From Brachybacterium massiliense (lineage in GTDB: Bacteria > Actinomycetota > Actinomycetes > Actinomycetales > Dermabacteraceae): a stretch of 64,000 nucleotides of DNA. The DNA is taken from contig NZ_FXXB01000008.1 in the NCBI RefSeq assembly GCF_900184245.1, positions 558,001-622,000 of the forward strand. The letters run 5' to 3'. How positions within the stretch are numbered: position 1 is the stretch's first letter; each line of letters begins with the position of its first letter. A model generated the notes under the pieces. It searched no databases, was not told the origin of the DNA, and saw nothing but the letters and a program-made list of their open reading frames with translations. This document shows, one piece after another, positions 43,839-54,803 of the stretch. The position numbers were made by a program, and so were the translations under genes.

Positions 43839-46529
43839 ATGAGCACCCCAGGACATTCCCCCCTCGCCCCCGTCGCAGAGCACGCGCCGCTGAGCGACGC
43901 CCGCATCGTCGTGATCGGCGGCGGTATGACCGGCCACCGCTTCGCCGCGCGCCTGCAGTCCCAGGATCCGGAGGGCGACTGGACCCTCACCGTGATCGGA
44001 GAGGAGAAGGAGATGCCCTACGACCGCGTGCACCTGTCGAACTGGTTCTCCACCCGCAGCGCGGACATGCTCGCCCTGGACACCGGGGTCTGGGACGATC
44101 CGCGGATCACCCTGCTCACCGGGGACAAGGCCGAGTCGATCGACCGCTCCGCGCAGACCGTCACCACCGCTGCAGGCACCGTGGTCCCCTACGACCGGCT
44201 GGTGCTGGCCACAGGCTCCTGGGCGTGGGCGCCGCGCGCCGAGGGCAAGGACCTGCCCGGCACCTTCTCCTATCGCACCGTCGAGGACGTCGAGCGGATC
44301 GCCGAGTGGGTGAGCCTGCGCGGCGAGACGCTGGGACGGCCCGTGCGCGGCGTGGTCGTGGGCGGCGGCGTGCTGGGCCTCGAGGCCGCGGCCGCGCTGC
44401 AGAACCTCGGCGCCACCTCGACCGTCGTCGAGTTCGCCGACCGCATCATGGCCGTCCAGCTCGACCAGGGCGGCGGCGAGATGCTGCGCCTGCTGGTCCA
44501 GGACGAGGGCATCGAGGTGCGCACCGGGGTGGGCGCGAGCCGGTTCGGGCCCGCGGCCGACGGCGCGATCGGCACCGCCGAGCTCACCGACGACTCCTCC
44601 CTGCCCGCGGACGTGGTCATCTTCTCCACCGGCATCCGGCCCCGCGACCGCCTCGCACGCGAGGCGGGCCTCGCGATCGCCGAGCGCGGCGGCGTGGTGG
44701 TGGGCGAGGCCTGCCAGACCTCCGATCCGGCGATCTGGGCGGTCGGCGAATGCGCGTCGTTCAACGACTCCTGCGCGGGTCTGATCGCGCCCGGCAACGA
44801 CATGGCCGACGTGGTCGTGGACCGCTTCCTCGGCGGCACCCGAGTGCACGAGCGCAAGGACGACGGCACCAAGCTCAAGGGCGTGGGCGTGGACGCGGCG
44901 GCCTTCGGGGACGTCAACGCGCTCAGCCCCGGCGCGCTCGAGGTCTCCTTCGTGGATCCCGTCAACCGCAAGTACCGCAAGCTCGTGATGTCCGATGACG
45001 CCAAGCTGCTGCTGGGCGGCGTGTTCGTGGGCGATATCGAGCTGTACTCGCAGCTGCGCCCCCTGATCGGCCGCAACCTCGGCGCGGACCCGTCGGCCGT
45101 GATCGCCCCCGAGGGCGGGGCGGACGCGATGGCGGGCGCGGAGCTGCCCGACGACGCGGTGGTCTGCTCGTGCAACAACGTCGTCGCCGGCACCGTGCGC
45201 CATCCCATCCACGAGCAGTCCTGCCACACCGTCGGCGCGATCAAGGAGTGCACCACCGCGGGCACCGTCTGCGGATCCTGCGTGCCCACCCTGTCCAAGA
45301 TGCTGGGCCAGGAGCTCGCCAAGAGCGGCATCGCCGTCTCCACCGCGATGTGCGAGCACTTCGCCCACTCCCGCGCCGAGCTGTACCAGCTGGTCAAGGA
45401 GGGCGGCCAGCAGACCTTCACCGAGATCGTCACGGCCTTCGGCCGCGGCCGCGGCTGCGCGGTGTGCAAGCCGGTGGTCGCCTCCATCCTCTCGAGCCTC
45501 GGCACCACCTCGGGGCGCCTGCACTCCCCCGTCGGCGAGCAGCTGGGCGCGCTGCAGGACACCAACGACCACGTGATGGCGAACATCCAGAAGAACGGCA
45601 CCTACTCGGTGATCCCCCGCATGCCCGCGGGCGAGGTCACCCCCGAGCAGCTGCTCGTGCTCGCGCAGGTGGCCCTCGACTACGGGCTCTACCTCAAGCT
45701 CAACGGCGCCCAGCGGATCGGCATGTTCGGGGCGCGCCTGGACCAGCTGCCGGAGATCTGGCGCCGCCTGGTCGATGCGGGCTTCGAATCCGGTCACGCC
45801 TACGGCAAGTCGCTGCGCATGGTGAAGTCCTGCGTGGGCTCGACCTGGTGCCGCTACGGCGTGCAGGACTCGACCGGGATGGCTGTCGCCCTCGAGCGCC
45901 GCTACCGGGGGCTGCGCTCCCCGCACAAGCTGAAGATCGGCGTCTCGGGCTGCGCCCGCGAGTGCGCCGAGGCCCGTGCCAAGGACGTCGGCGTGATCGC
46001 CACGACCAAGGGCTGGAACCTCTACGTCGGCGGCAACGGCGGCGCGCAGCCCGCGCACGCCCAGCTGCTGATCGAGGACCTCGACGACGAGAACCTGGTC
46101 AAATGCATCGACCGCTTCCTGATGCTCTACATCCAGGAGGCGGACAAGCTCCAGCGCACCGCGCGCTGGGTCGAGGACCGCGAGGGCGGGATCGAGGAGC
46201 TGCGCCGCGTGGTGGTCGAGGACTCCCTCGGCATCGGCGAGGAGCTCGAGGCCCAGATGGCCAACCACGTCGCGACCTATGAGGACGAGTGGACCGCCAC
46301 GCTGAACGATCCGCAGCGGCTGGCGAAGTTCGTCTCCTTCGTCAACGCCCCAGGCGTGGCCGATCCGGACCTCGCCTGGGTCCCCGAGCGCGGCCAGATG
46401 CGCCCCGCCCACGAGATGGACAGCCGCACCGCGCCCGATCCGGTGCGGGCCCGTGAGCTGGCCGCGCTGAGCCTGGGGGCGACCAGCCCGATGGGCGATG
46501 CCGTCGAGGGCGAGGAGATCGACCGATGA
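43839..46529 (+). CDS. nirB: Assimilatory-type nitrite reductase large subunit
   Basis: 896 aa NADH-dependent sirohaem enzyme reducing nitrite to ammonia. FAD/NAD module at the N-terminus (VVIGGGMTGHRFAARL; GVVVGGGVLGLEAAAAL), BFD-like [2Fe-2S] cysteines (VVCSCNNV...CGSC, then CAVCKP), then the ferredoxin-like and sirohaem/[4Fe-4S] domain with CVGSTWCRYG and SGCARECAEA. ATG at 43839 has GAGAG upstream. Detoxifies or assimilates nitrite made by NarGHI. Confidence 0.95.
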   Translation: MSTPGHSPLAPVAEHAPLSDARIVVIGGGMTGHRFAARLQSQDPEGDWTLTVIGEEKEMPYDRVHLSNWFSTRSADMLALDTGVWDDPRITLLTGDKAESIDRSAQTVTTAAGTVVPYDRLVLATGSWAWAPRAEGKDLPGTFSYRTVEDVERIAEWVSLRGETLGRPVRGVVVGGGVLGLEAAAALQNLGATSTVVEFADRIMAVQLDQGGGEMLRLLVQDEGIEVRTGVGASRFGPAADGAIGTAELTDDSSLPADVVIFSTGIRPRDRLAREAGLAIAERGGVVVGEACQTSDPAIWAVGECASFNDSCAGLIAPGNDMADVVVDRFLGGTRVHERKDDGTKLKGVGVDAAAFGDVNALSPGALEVSFVDPVNRKYRKLVMSDDAKLLLGGVFVGDIELYSQLRPLIGRNLGADPSAVIAPEGGADAMAGAELPDDAVVCSCNNVVAGTVRHPIHEQSCHTVGAIKECTTAGTVCGSCVPTLSKMLGQELAKSGIAVSTAMCEHFAHSRAELYQLVKEGGQQTFTEIVTAFGRGRGCAVCKPVVASILSSLGTTSGRLHSPVGEQLGALQDTNDHVMANIQKNGTYSVIPRMPAGEVTPEQLLVLAQVALDYGLYLKLNGAQRIGMFGARLDQLPEIWRRLVDAGFESGHAYGKSLRMVKSCVGSTWCRYGVQDSTGMAVALERRYRGLRSPHKLKIGVSGCARECAEARAKDVGVIATTKGWNLYVGGNGGAQPAHAQLLIEDLDDENLVKCIDRFLMLYIQEADKLQRTARWVEDREGGIEELRRVVVEDSLGIGEELEAQMANHVATYEDEWTATLNDPQRLAKFVSFVNAPGVADPDLAWVPERGQMRPAHEMDSRTAPDPVRARELAALSLGATSPMGDAVEGEEIDR

Positions 46530-46942
46530 CCACCCAGGAGCCGACCATGATCGACATCTGCGCACTGAGCGACCTCTCCGTCGAGCGGGGAGCCGCGGCG
46601 CTGCTGGACGGGGTCCAGGTAGCGGTGTTCCGCCTGGTGGACGACTCGGTGCGCGCCTGCCAGCAGCGGGACCCCTACTCGGGCGCCAACGTGCTCTCCC
46701 GCGGCCTGGTGGGCTCCCACGAGCTCCCGGGCGAGGGCGAGGAGCCCGGCGAGATCGTGCCCACGATCGCGTCCCCGATGTACAAGCAGGCGTGGAACCT
46801 CGACACCGGCGAGGTGCTCGACTCCGGCGGCGGGCAGAAGCTGCCGATCGCCGTGCACGAGGCCGAGGTGCGCGACGGGCGGGTGCTGGTCTCGGCCCGC
46901 CCACGCGGCGCCGCGGTCTCCGAGCCCGCCGCCGCACCCTGA
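46526..46942 (+). CDS. nirD: Nitrite reductase small subunit
   Basis: 138 aa Rieske-fold subunit. As in other NirD proteins the two Cys-His cluster ligands are missing (ACQQRDPYSGANVLSRGLVG in place of the Rieske CPHH), so no cluster is expected. ATG overlaps the nirB stop (ATGA). Confidence 0.92.
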   Translation: MTTQEPTMIDICALSDLSVERGAAALLDGVQVAVFRLVDDSVRACQQRDPYSGANVLSRGLVGSHELPGEGEEPGEIVPTIASPMYKQAWNLDTGEVLDSGGGQKLPIAVHEAEVRDGRVLVSARPRGAAVSEPAAAP

Positions 46943-47007
46943 TCCGCTCGTTCCCGCCGCGGTGACCTTCCCCGTCACCGCGGCGAGCCCTGCCCCGAAA
47001 GGCTCCC

Positions 47008-48573
47008 GTGCACTCCCCTGCTCCGCTTCCCGACCTCGAGCCCGTCACTCTCGAGCCCGGCTCCGTCGCCCTGATCGGCGGCGGTCCCGGCGCTCTCGAT
47101 CTGCTCACGCTGCGCGGCTGGTCCCTGCTGCGGCAGGCCGACGTGGTGGTCGCCGACCGCCTGGGCCCGACGGCGCTGCTCGAGCAGCTGGGCCCCGAGG
47201 TCGAGGTGATCGACGTGGGCAAGACCCCCGGCCGTCCCAGCCTCGGCCAGAGCGGGATCGGCGAGCTGCTGGTGGAGCGGGCGAGGGCCGGTCATCGCGT
47301 GGCCCGCCTCAAGGGCGGCGATCCCTTCGTGCTCGGCCGCGGCGGCGAGGAGGTGCTGGCCTGCCGAGCCGCCGGGGTGCCGGTGCAGGTGGTGCCGGGC
47401 GTGTCCTCGGCGATCGCGGGTCCGGCGGCGGCCGACGTGCCGGTCACCCACCGCGGTGCCTCCGTCGCCGTGCACATCGTCAACGCGCACGGCGACCTGG
47501 GACCCGCGGATCTCGCGGCACTCGCCGATCCGGGCACCACCACGGTGCTCATGATGGGAATGGGCTGGCTGCCGCGCCTGGTGGCCCAGGCGCGGCTGAA
47601 CGGCATCGACCCCGCCACCCCGGTCGCGATCGTGCAGGAGGCGACGCTGCCCGGTCAGCGTGCCGTGCACGGCACCCTCGCCACGATCGAAGAGATCGCG
47701 GCGGAGGCCGGGATCGGCCATCCCGCCGTGATCACCGTGGGCCGCACCTCCGCCGAGGGCTTCCTGCGCCCGCCGGAGCCCGCCTCCCCGGCGCACGGCG
47801 CGGGGCGCGAGGCGCTGGTGGGCCCAGCACCGGTGCCGGTCGCCGCGGATCCCGTGATGCCTGTGCTGATCGGGACCGCGCACGGCACCCGGCTGCGGGA
47901 AGGGCGCGACGAGATCCGCGCGATCCTGCAGCGCGTCGCCGCGCTGCTGCCCGAGGCGACCGTGCGCGAGGCCTATGTGGACGTGCAGACCCCCACCCCG
48001 GCAGAGGTGGTCGCCGAGATCGCTCCGGCGCGCGGGGACGGCCGGCGCACGCGCGAGCAGAGCCCGCCCGCCGCGGTGGTGGTCCCGCTGTTGCTGACCA
48101 CCGGCTTCCACGTGGGCGACGACATCGCAGGGGCCGTGGCCGATCATGAGGCGGTCGCGGCGGCGCCGATGGGCCCCGATCCGCGTCTGGCCGAGGTGAT
48201 GGCCGACCGGCTCGCGGAGGCGGGCGCGCATGCCGAGGACGCGGTGGTGATGGCCGTGGCCGGCACCCGTGATCCGGCCGGGCAGGCGATGGCGCACGAG
48301 ATGGGCGCCCTGCTCTCGCAGCGGCTGGGCCGGGAGGTCACCGTCGCGTTCATCGCCGCGGCCGAGCCGTCGGTGCCGGATGCCGTCGCGCGCCTGCGCG
48401 GCGGGGACGAGGCGGAGGGGCGGGTGGTCATCGCGTGCTACCTGCTCGCTCGCGGCTTCTTCCACTCCCAGCTCGAGGGCACCGGCGCGGATCTGGTGGC
48501 CGAGCCGCTCGGCGATCATCCGCTGATCGCCGAGCTGCTCGTGGATCGCTATCGCGGGGCGCTGGGCACCTGA
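47008..48573 (+). CDS. Fusion of uroporphyrinogen-III C-methyltransferase (SUMT) and CbiX-type sirohydrochlorin chelatase
   Basis: 521 aa with two enzymes for sirohaem. Residues about 15-255 are SUMT: GGGPGALDLLTLRG, RLKGGDPFVLGRGGEE, VPGVSSAIAGPAAADVPVTHRG and VQEATLPGQR. Residues about 290-515 are CbiX: VLIGTAHGTRLREGRDEI (active His) and LLLTTGFHVGDDIAG. Together they methylate uroporphyrinogen III and insert iron; the dehydrogenase step between them is not encoded here. GTG start with GAAAGG upstream, 65 bp after nirD, so it supplies NirB's cofactor. Confidence 0.9.
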   Translation: MHSPAPLPDLEPVTLEPGSVALIGGGPGALDLLTLRGWSLLRQADVVVADRLGPTALLEQLGPEVEVIDVGKTPGRPSLGQSGIGELLVERARAGHRVARLKGGDPFVLGRGGEEVLACRAAGVPVQVVPGVSSAIAGPAAADVPVTHRGASVAVHIVNAHGDLGPADLAALADPGTTTVLMMGMGWLPRLVAQARLNGIDPATPVAIVQEATLPGQRAVHGTLATIEEIAAEAGIGHPAVITVGRTSAEGFLRPPEPASPAHGAGREALVGPAPVPVAADPVMPVLIGTAHGTRLREGRDEIRAILQRVAALLPEATVREAYVDVQTPTPAEVVAEIAPARGDGRRTREQSPPAAVVVPLLLTTGFHVGDDIAGAVADHEAVAAAPMGPDPRLAEVMADRLAEAGAHAEDAVVMAVAGTRDPAGQAMAHEMGALLSQRLGREVTVAFIAAAEPSVPDAVARLRGGDEAEGRVVIACYLLARGFFHSQLEGTGADLVAEPLGDHPLIAELLVDRYRGALGT

Positions 48574-48595
48574 TCCCGCCCGCTCGCCCGCCCGC

Positions 48596-50428
48596 TCAGT
48601 CCAGCGGGCGGCGGGTCGCGCCGTAGGTGGCCGAGCGCACCAGGTGCGCGTAGACCTTCAGTGCCTGGGAGACCTTGCGCTCGCGCTGAGCGGGACGCCA
48701 GGGCAGCGGGCCCTTCTGCTCACGGCGGCGGGCCAGCTCGTCCTCGGGGACATCGAGCTCGAGCAGGCGCTTGTCGACGTCGATGATGATCCTGTCGCCG
48801 TCCTCGATCAGGCCGATCAGCCCGCCCTCGGCGGCCTCCGGGGAGATGTGCCCGATCGAGACGCCGCTGGTGCCGCCGGAGAAGCGGCCGTCGGTGATCA
48901 GGGCGCAGGTCTTCCCCAGGCCGCGGCCCTTGAGGAAGGAGGTGGGGTAGAGCATCTCCTGCATGCCGGGACCGCCCTGGGGGCCCTCGTAGCGGATCAC
49001 CACGACGTCCCCGGCCTTGACGGTCTTGTCGAGGATCTTCTGGACCGCCTCCTCCTGGGAGTCGCAGACCACCGCGGTGCCCTCGAAGTGGAAGAGGTCC
49101 TCGGTGACGCCCGCGGTCTTGAACACGGCGCCGTCACGGGCGAGGTTGCCCTTGAGCACGGCGAGGCCGCCGTCCTTGGTGTGAGCGTGCGGGACGGAGC
49201 GGACCACCCCGTTCTCGCCGTCGGTGTCGAGCTCGTCCCAGGTGTTGGTGGTGGAGAACGCCTGGGTGGTGCGCACCCCGCCGGGGGCCGCGTGGAAGAG
49301 GGCCTCGGCCTTCTTCGTGGCGGTGCCGCCGCGGATGTCCCATTCGGCGAGCCAGCTGGCCAGGTCCGGGGAGTGGACGGTGTGGATGTCGTGGTCCAGC
49401 AGCCCGGCCCGGTCGAGCTCGCCGAGGATCGCGGGAATGCCTCCGGCGCGGTGGACGTCCTCGACGTGCGCGGTGCCGTTGGGTGCGACCTTCGACAGGG
49501 TGGGCACCAGGCGGGAGATGCGGTCGATGTCGTCGAGGCCGAAGTCGACCTCGCCCTCGATCGCGACGGCGAGGATGTGCAGGATCGTGTTGGTCGAGCC
49601 GCCCATCGCGACGTCCATCGCCATGGCGTTGTGGAACGCGGCCCGGGTCGCGATCGAGCGCGGCAGCACCGACTCGTCGCCGTCCTCGTAGTAGCGCTTG
49701 GCGAGGTCCACGATCCGCCGGCCGGCGTCGAGGAAGAGCTCCCTGCGGAAGGCGTGGGTGGCCAGCGTGGTGCCGTTGCCGGGCAGGGACAGGCCGAGCA
49801 CCTCGGTGAGGCAGTTCATCGAGTTCGCGGTGAACATCCCCGAGCACGAGCCGCAGGTGGGGCAGGCGTTCTCCTCGACCTCGGCGAGCTGGGCGTCGGT
49901 GATGGAGTCATCGGCGGAGAGCGACATCGCATCGACCAGGTCGATGCGGTTCTCGGTCACGCCCTCGACGGGCTTGCCGGACTCGGAGGGGCCGCCGGAG
50001 ACGAAGATGACCGGGATGTTCAGCCGCATCGCGGCCATCAGATGGCCCGGGGTGATCTTGTCGCAGTTGGAGATGCACACCAGCGCGTCGGCGGTGTGGG
50101 CGTTGACCATGTACTCGATCGAGTCGGCGATGATGTCGCGGCTGGGCAGCGAGTAGAGCATGCCGCCGTGGCCCATCGCGATGCCGTCGTCCACGGCGAT
50201 CGTGTTGAACTCCTTGGAGACGCCGCCGGCCTTCTCGATCGCGCCTGCGACCAGGTCGCCCATGTTCTTGAGATGGACGTGGCCGGGCACGAACTGCGTG
50301 TAGGAGTTGGCGATCGCGATGATCGGTTTGCCGAAGTCCTCGCTCTTCATGCCGGTCGCGCGCCAGAGGGCGCGGGCGCCTGCCATGTTGCGGCCGTGGG
50401 TCGAGGTGCGTGAGCGGAGCTGAACCAT
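48596..50428 (-). CDS. ilvD: Dihydroxy-acid dehydratase
   Basis: 610 aa Fe-S enzyme, third step of Ile/Val synthesis. Cluster/substrate motifs [33 protein letters not shown] and [23 protein letters not shown] at 50428 follows TAGCAT by six bases (leaderless type). Converges with the sirohaem fusion gene, 22 bp apart. Confidence 0.96.
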   Translation of the reverse strand: MVQLRSRTSTHGRNMAGARALWRATGMKSEDFGKPIIAIANSYTQFVPGHVHLKNMGDLVAGAIEKAGGVSKEFNTIAVDDGIAMGHGGMLYSLPSRDIIADSIEYMVNAHTADALVCISNCDKITPGHLMAAMRLNIPVIFVSGGPSESGKPVEGVTENRIDLVDAMSLSADDSITDAQLAEVEENACPTCGSCSGMFTANSMNCLTEVLGLSLPGNGTTLATHAFRRELFLDAGRRIVDLAKRYYEDGDESVLPRSIATRAAFHNAMAMDVAMGGSTNTILHILAVAIEGEVDFGLDDIDRISRLVPTLSKVAPNGTAHVEDVHRAGGIPAILGELDRAGLLDHDIHTVHSPDLASWLAEWDIRGGTATKKAEALFHAAPGGVRTTQAFSTTNTWDELDTDGENGVVRSVPHAHTKDGGLAVLKGNLARDGAVFKTAGVTEDLFHFEGTAVVCDSQEEAVQKILDKTVKAGDVVVIRYEGPQGGPGMQEMLYPTSFLKGRGLGKTCALITDGRFSGGTSGVSIGHISPEAAEGGLIGLIEDGDRIIIDVDKRLLELDVPEDELARRREQKGPLPWRPAQRERKVSQALKVYAHLVRSATYGATRRPLD

Positions 50429-50434
50429 GGATCC

Positions 50435-50440
50435 ATGCTA
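50435..50440 (-). promoter_or_regulatory. Leaderless-type -10 of ilvD
   Basis: TAGCAT, six bases, ATG. Confidence 0.45.
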
Positions 50441-50481
50441 CGCCGCCATGCGAGATGGCGGTGTCACCATCCGGACAGCGG

Positions 50482-50511
50482 ACGGCCCGGCCCCGAGCGG
50501 GACCGGGCCGT
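50482..50511 (-). terminator. Terminator after gatB
   Basis: Perfect 9-bp stem ACGGCCCGG/CCGGGCCGT with an inner CCC/GGG, 18 nt past the gatB stop. Confidence 0.6.
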
Positions 50512-50529
50512 GCCGGGATCGCCGGGGCC

Positions 50530-52044
50530 TCAGGAGACGCCGAGCTTGTCCATGATGATCTCGCGCACGCGGCCGGCGTCGGCCTGGCCGCGCGTGGCCT
50601 TCATGATCGGGCCGATCAGTGCGCCGATGGCCTGGACCTTGCCGCCCTGGATCTTCGCGACCACGTCGGGGTTGTCGGCGATCGCCTGATCCACGGCACC
50701 GGTGAGCACCGAATCGTCGGAGACCACGGCCAGACCCTCGGCCTCGACGATCGCGGCGGGATCGCCCTCGCCCTCGAGCACCTTGGTGAGCACCTGCTTG
50801 GCGATCTTGTCGTTGATCTTCTTCTCGTCGACGAGGCCCTGCAGCTCGGCGACCTGCGCCGGGGTGACCGCGAGGGCGCTCAGCTCGGTCTCGCGATCCT
50901 TCGCGATGCGGGCCAGCTCGCCCATCCACCACTTGCGGGCGCTCTGGGCGCTCGCCCCGGCGGCGACGCTCGCCTCGATGAGGTCCAGGGCGTCGGCGTT
51001 GACGACGTCCCGCATCTCGAGATCGCTGAAGCCCCACTCGCCGAGCAGACGGCGACGGCGCGCCGCGGGCAGCTCTGGCAGCGAGGCGCGGATCTCCTCG
51101 ACCCACTCCCGGCCCGGGGCCACCGGCACCAGATCCGGCTCGGGGAAGTAGCGGTAGTCCTCGGCGTCGGACTTCGGGCGGCCCGAGGAGGTGCCGCCGG
51201 TGTCCTCGTGGAAGTGGCGGGTCTCCTGGACCACCTGCTGGCCGGCGTCGAGCACGCCGGCCTGGCGGGAGATCTCGTAGCGCACGGTCCTCTCGATCGA
51301 GCGGAACGAGTTCACGTTCTTGGTCTCGGTGCGGGTGCCCAGCGGCGACTCGGGGGTCTCGCGCAGGGAGACGTTGATATCAGCGCGCACGTTGCCGCGC
51401 TCCATCCGTGCCTCGGAGACGTCCAGCGCCCGGAAGATGTCGCGCAGGGTGCGCACGTAGGCCGCGGCGACCTCGGGGGCGCGCCCCTTGGTGTCCGGGA
51501 TCGGCCTGGTGACGATCTCCACCAGCGGCACGCCGGCGCGGTTGTAGTCGACCTGGGAGTGGGTGGCGCCGTGGATGCGTCCGGTGGCGCCGCCGACGTG
51601 GGTGTTCTTGCCGGCGTCCTCCTCCATGTGGGCGCGCTCGATCTCGACCCGGACGATCTCCCCGTCCTCGAGCTCGACGTCGACCCAGCCGTCGAAGGCG
51701 ATGGGCTCGTCGTACTGCGAGGTCTGGAAGTTCTTGGTGAGGTCCGGGTAGAAGTACTGCTTGCGCGAGAACCGGCAGGTCTCCGCGATCGAGCAGTTCA
51801 GCGCGAGGCCGATCCTGATCGCGTACTCGACGGCCCGACGGTTGACCACCGGCAGCGCGCCGGGCAGGCCCAGCGAGGTCGGGGTGATCGCCGTGTTGGG
51901 CTCGGCGGCGAAGATGTTGGGTGCGCCGTCGAACATCTTGGTGACCGTGCCCAGCTCCACGTGCACCTCGATGCCGAGCACCGGGTCGAAGCGGGAGATG
52001 GCGTCGTCGTAGTCGACGAGGTCGAGGTCGGCTGCAGTGCTCAT
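50530..52044 (-). CDS. gatB: Asp/Glu-tRNA amidotransferase subunit B
   Basis: 504 aa. Recognises mischarged Glu-tRNA(Gln), phosphorylates it and amidates it with ammonia from Gat[16 protein letters not shown] and [19 protein letters not shown] are signatures; the C-terminal YqeY-like tail binds tRNA. ATG at 52044 overlaps the gatA stop; GGAG precedes it. Confidence 0.96.
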   Translation of the reverse strand: MSTAADLDLVDYDDAISRFDPVLGIEVHVELGTVTKMFDGAPNIFAAEPNTAITPTSLGLPGALPVVNRRAVEYAIRIGLALNCSIAETCRFSRKQYFYPDLTKNFQTSQYDEPIAFDGWVDVELEDGEIVRVEIERAHMEEDAGKNTHVGGATGRIHGATHSQVDYNRAGVPLVEIVTRPIPDTKGRAPEVAAAYVRTLRDIFRALDVSEARMERGNVRADINVSLRETPESPLGTRTETKNVNSFRSIERTVRYEISRQAGVLDAGQQVVQETRHFHEDTGGTSSGRPKSDAEDYRYFPEPDLVPVAPGREWVEEIRASLPELPAARRRRLLGEWGFSDLEMRDVVNADALDLIEASVAAGASAQSARKWWMGELARIAKDRETELSALAVTPAQVAELQGLVDEKKINDKIAKQVLTKVLEGEGDPAAIVEAEGLAVVSDDSVLTGAVDQAIADNPDVVAKIQGGKVQAIGALIGPIMKATRGQADAGRVREIIMDKLGVS

Positions 52045-53549
52045 CACTTCGCTCCGTTCATGAGCTCGGGGGCCTTGGACAGCAGCGGGCCGCCCCAGGA
52101 GTCCTCGAGCAGCGCCTCGAGGGCACCGCCGACGCGGTACAGGCGCTCGTCGGCCCTCGCGGGGGCGAGGAACTGGATGCCGGCGGGCAGGCCGTCCTCG
52201 GCGAGACCGCTGGGGATGGTGATGCCCGGGGTGCCGGCGAGGTTGGCGGGGATGGTGGCGATGTCGTTCATGTACATCGCGGTGGGGTCGTCGATCTTCT
52301 CGCCGAGGCGGAAGGCGACGGTGGGCGCGGTGGGCGAGGCGAGCACGTCGACCTGCTCGAAGGCGGCGGCGAAGTCGCGCTGCACCAGGGTGCGGACCTT
52401 CTGGGCGCTGCCGTAGTAGGCGTCGTAGTAGCCGGCCGAGAGGGCGTAGGTGCCCAGCAGGATGCGGCGCTTGACCTCGTCGCCGAAGCCGGTGCCGCGG
52501 GTGGCCTTCATGACATTCTCTGCAGTAGGACTGTCGTGGGGCACCACTCTGAGGCCGAAGCGCATGCCGTCGAACTTGGCGAGGTTGCTCGAGGCCTCCG
52601 AGGGCATGATCAGGTAGTAGGCGCCCAGGGCGTAGCGGAAGTTCGGGCAGGAGACCCGCACGATCTCCGCGCCGGCGCGCTCGAGCTGCTCGAGCGACTC
52701 GGTGAAGCGGGCGCTGACCTCGGGGGCGAAGCCCTCGCCCTCGAGCTCCTCGATGACGCCCACACGCAGCCCCTTGACGTCCTTGCTGCGGGCGGCCTGG
52801 GTGAAGGCGCCCACCGGATCGGTCAGGGAGGTGGAGTCCAGCGGGTCGTGGCCGGCGATCAGCTCGTGCAGCAGCGCCGAGTCCTCGACGGTGCGGGAGA
52901 CGGGCCCGGCCTGGTCCAGCGAGCTGGCCATGGCGATCAGTCCGTACCGGGAGACGGAGCCGTAGGTGGGCTTGACACCGACGGTGCCGGTGACTGCTCC
53001 GGGCTGGCGGATCGAGCCCCCGGTGTCGGTGCCGATCGCCAGCGGTGCCTCATAGGCGCCCACGGCCGCGGCCGAGCCGCCGCCGGAGCCGCCGGGGATC
53101 CGCTCGCGGTCCCAGGGGTTGCGGGTGGGGCCGAAGGCGCTGGTCTCGGTGGAGGAGCCCATCGCGAACTCGTCCATGTTGGTCTTGCCCAGAATCGGCA
53201 GCCCGGCCCTGCGCAGTGCGGTGACCAGGGTCGCGTCGTAGGGCGGGATCCAGCCCTCGAGCATCTTCGAGCCGGCGGTGGTGGGCTGGCCCTCGGTGAC
53301 CACGACGTCCTTGACGGCGATCGGCACCCCGGCCAGGGCGTGCAGCTCCTCGCCGGCGGCGCGGCGGGAGTCGACGTCCTTCGCGGTGGCGAGCGCCTCC
53401 TCGGTGCTCACGTGGAGGAAGGCGTTCAGGTCGCCGTCGACGGCGGCGATGCGGTCCAGGTGGGCGCGGGTGAGCTCCTCGGAGGAGATCTCCCCGGCCG
53501 AGAGCGCGCCGGCCTGCTGGGCCGCGCTGCGGCGGATGATGTCGTTCAT
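52044..53549 (-). CDS. gatA: Asp/Glu-tRNA amidotransferase subunit A
   Basis: 501 aa amidase. Ser-cis-Ser-Lys triad: Lys in [10 protein letters not shown] and serines in [11 protein letters not shown] and [11 protein letters not shown]. Hydrolyses glutamine to supply ammonia to GatB. I chose ATG 53549 (GAGGAG five bases upstream); a GTG at 53555 overlapping the gatC stop would add two residues. Confidence 0.96.
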   Translation of the reverse strand: MNDIIRRSAAQQAGALSAGEISSEELTRAHLDRIAAVDGDLNAFLHVSTEEALATAKDVDSRRAAGEELHALAGVPIAVKDVVVTEGQPTTAGSKMLEGWIPPYDATLVTALRRAGLPILGKTNMDEFAMGSSTETSAFGPTRNPWDRERIPGGSGGGSAAAVGAYEAPLAIGTDTGGSIRQPGAVTGTVGVKPTYGSVSRYGLIAMASSLDQAGPVSRTVEDSALLHELIAGHDPLDSTSLTDPVGAFTQAARSKDVKGLRVGVIEELEGEGFAPEVSARFTESLEQLERAGAEIVRVSCPNFRYALGAYYLIMPSEASSNLAKFDGMRFGLRVVPHDSPTAENVMKATRGTGFGDEVKRRILLGTYALSAGYYDAYYGSAQKVRTLVQRDFAAAFEQVDVLASPTAPTVAFRLGEKIDDPTAMYMNDIATIPANLAGTPGITIPSGLAEDGLPAGIQFLAPARADERLYRVGGALEALLEDSWGGPLLSKAPELMNGAK

Positions 53550-53551
53550 GG

Positions 53552-53848
53552 TCACTCCTCGCCCAGGATCTGCGGGACGGCGAAGCGGCCGTCCTGTGCC
53601 TCAGGAGCGCCGGCCAGCGCCTGCTCCTGGGTCAGGGTGTTCGCGACGACGTCCTCACGGAAGACGTTCGTCATGGCAATGGGGTGGGACGTCGCGGGAA
53701 CATCCTCGGTGGCGACCTCGGAGACGGAGGCGACAGCGTCCATGATGGAGTCGAACTCGCCCGCGAAGCGGTCGATCTCCTCCTCGGTGAGCTGGATCCG
53801 TGCGAGGTCGGCGAGGCGTGCGACGTCATCTCGTCCGATCGAAGGCAT
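53552..53848 (-). CDS. gatC: Asp/Glu-tRNA amidotransferase subunit C
   Basis: 98 aa wrap-around subunit linking GatA and Gat[33 protein letters not shown] is typical. ATG follows TAGGAT by six bases; first gene of gatCAB. Confidence 0.93.
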   Translation of the reverse strand: MPSIGRDDVARLADLARIQLTEEEIDRFAGEFDSIMDAVASVSEVATEDVPATSHPIAMTNVFREDVVANTLTQEQALAGAPEAQDGRFAVPQILGEE

Positions 53849-53854
53849 GGGGAC

Positions 53855-53860
53855 ATCCTA
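53855..53860 (-). promoter_or_regulatory. Leaderless-type -10 of gatCAB
   Basis: TAGGAT, six bases, gatC ATG. Confidence 0.5.
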
Positions 53861-53866
53861 AGCCGG

Positions 53867-54619
53867 TCAGGCCCCTGCGGTGCCCACCCGGTAGTGGTAG
53901 CCGCCGGTGCGAGTGAAGCCGAGATCACGGTAGAGACGGCGTGCGGGGGTGCTGTCCTCCTCCACCTCGAGCAGGGCGCGCCGGGCCCCCTGCACGGCGG
54001 CGAGCGCGAGCAGCGTCCCGGACAGCGCCCGGCCCAGTCCGCGGCGGCGCTGCGCGGGATCCACCGCGATCATGTTGAGCACCGCGACGGTCTCCTTGCC
54101 GACGCTCACCAGCGCGGCCCGGCCGACGGCGGCATCGGCCTCACCGCCGGGAGCCGGCAAGCGCACCTGCAGCGACACGGTGCCGCCGAGGATCTCGCGC
54201 AGCGTCCGCTCCGCCTCCGCCCCCTCCCGCGGTGCCAGGGCCCAGGCGGCGCGGAACCAGTCCTCGTCCAGCGCGCCGGTGGAGATCACGGCAGCGGGGT
54301 GGGGGCGCGGCAGGGTGCCGGTCAGCGGCTTCTCGAGGATCTCGCTGCGGCCCACGAGCTCGTCGCCGCGCTCGGCCAGCAGAGGGTCGAGCGCCTCGGG
54401 CGAGACCCCGTCCACGATGCGGTGCACGGGCCGCTCCCCCGTCATCGCGACCAGCGCCTCGACCCGTTCGAGGGCGGGCACGAGCTGCTCGGCGGAGTCG
54501 GGGGCGTCCAGGGCGAGGATGCTGTGCGCGCGCCGGGTCACGCCGCGGGAGCGGAACACCGCGAAGCCGTCGGCGTCCAGACGCTGGAGCGGCTGCCAGC
54601 CGCCGATCAGCGCCTCCAT
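53867..54619 (-). CDS. GNAT-family N-acetyltransferase
   Basis: 250 aa. The C-terminal GNAT half (about 160-245) has TVAVLNMIAVDPAQRRRGLGRALSGTLLALA with the QRRRGLG acetyl-CoA loop and RRLYRDLGFTRTGGYHYR at the end. The N-terminal half has only weak resemblance to a degenerate GNAT fold. Substrate unknown. ATG 54619 has GGGAGG seven bases upstream; a GTG at 54685 with TAGGCT seven bases before it is an alternative start adding 22 residues. Confidence 0.78.
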   Translation of the reverse strand: MEALIGGWQPLQRLDADGFAVFRSRGVTRRAHSILALDAPDSAEQLVPALERVEALVAMTGERPVHRIVDGVSPEALDPLLAERGDELVGRSEILEKPLTGTLPRPHPAAVISTGALDEDWFRAAWALAPREGAEAERTLREILGGTVSLQVRLPAPGGEADAAVGRAALVSVGKETVAVLNMIAVDPAQRRRGLGRALSGTLLALAAVQGARRALLEVEEDSTPARRLYRDLGFTRTGGYHYRVGTAGA

Positions 54620-54803
54620 CAGGCGCCTCCCGGCGAGCGGACGAGGGGTCGGGGACGAGGCGGAGCCTCGGGAGCGTCGAGTCACCCTCGCGAGCCTACC
54701 CAGCTCGCCGGCGGCGCCCGGCCTACCGCTCGTTCCTCCCTGACGTGGCGGCGGGTTTCCTCGCTAGACTTCGGTCTCCACCGGAGAACGAAGGGACCTC
54801 GAC

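Noticed and set aside
43795-43842. 15-codon upstream ORF (MSVVTRSRVVREHPP) ending in an ATGA overlap with nirB
   Set aside because: The likely -10 (TAGGGT, 43789-43794) touches its ATG, so transcription would start inside it and it has no ribosome-binding site. Kept only as a curiosity.
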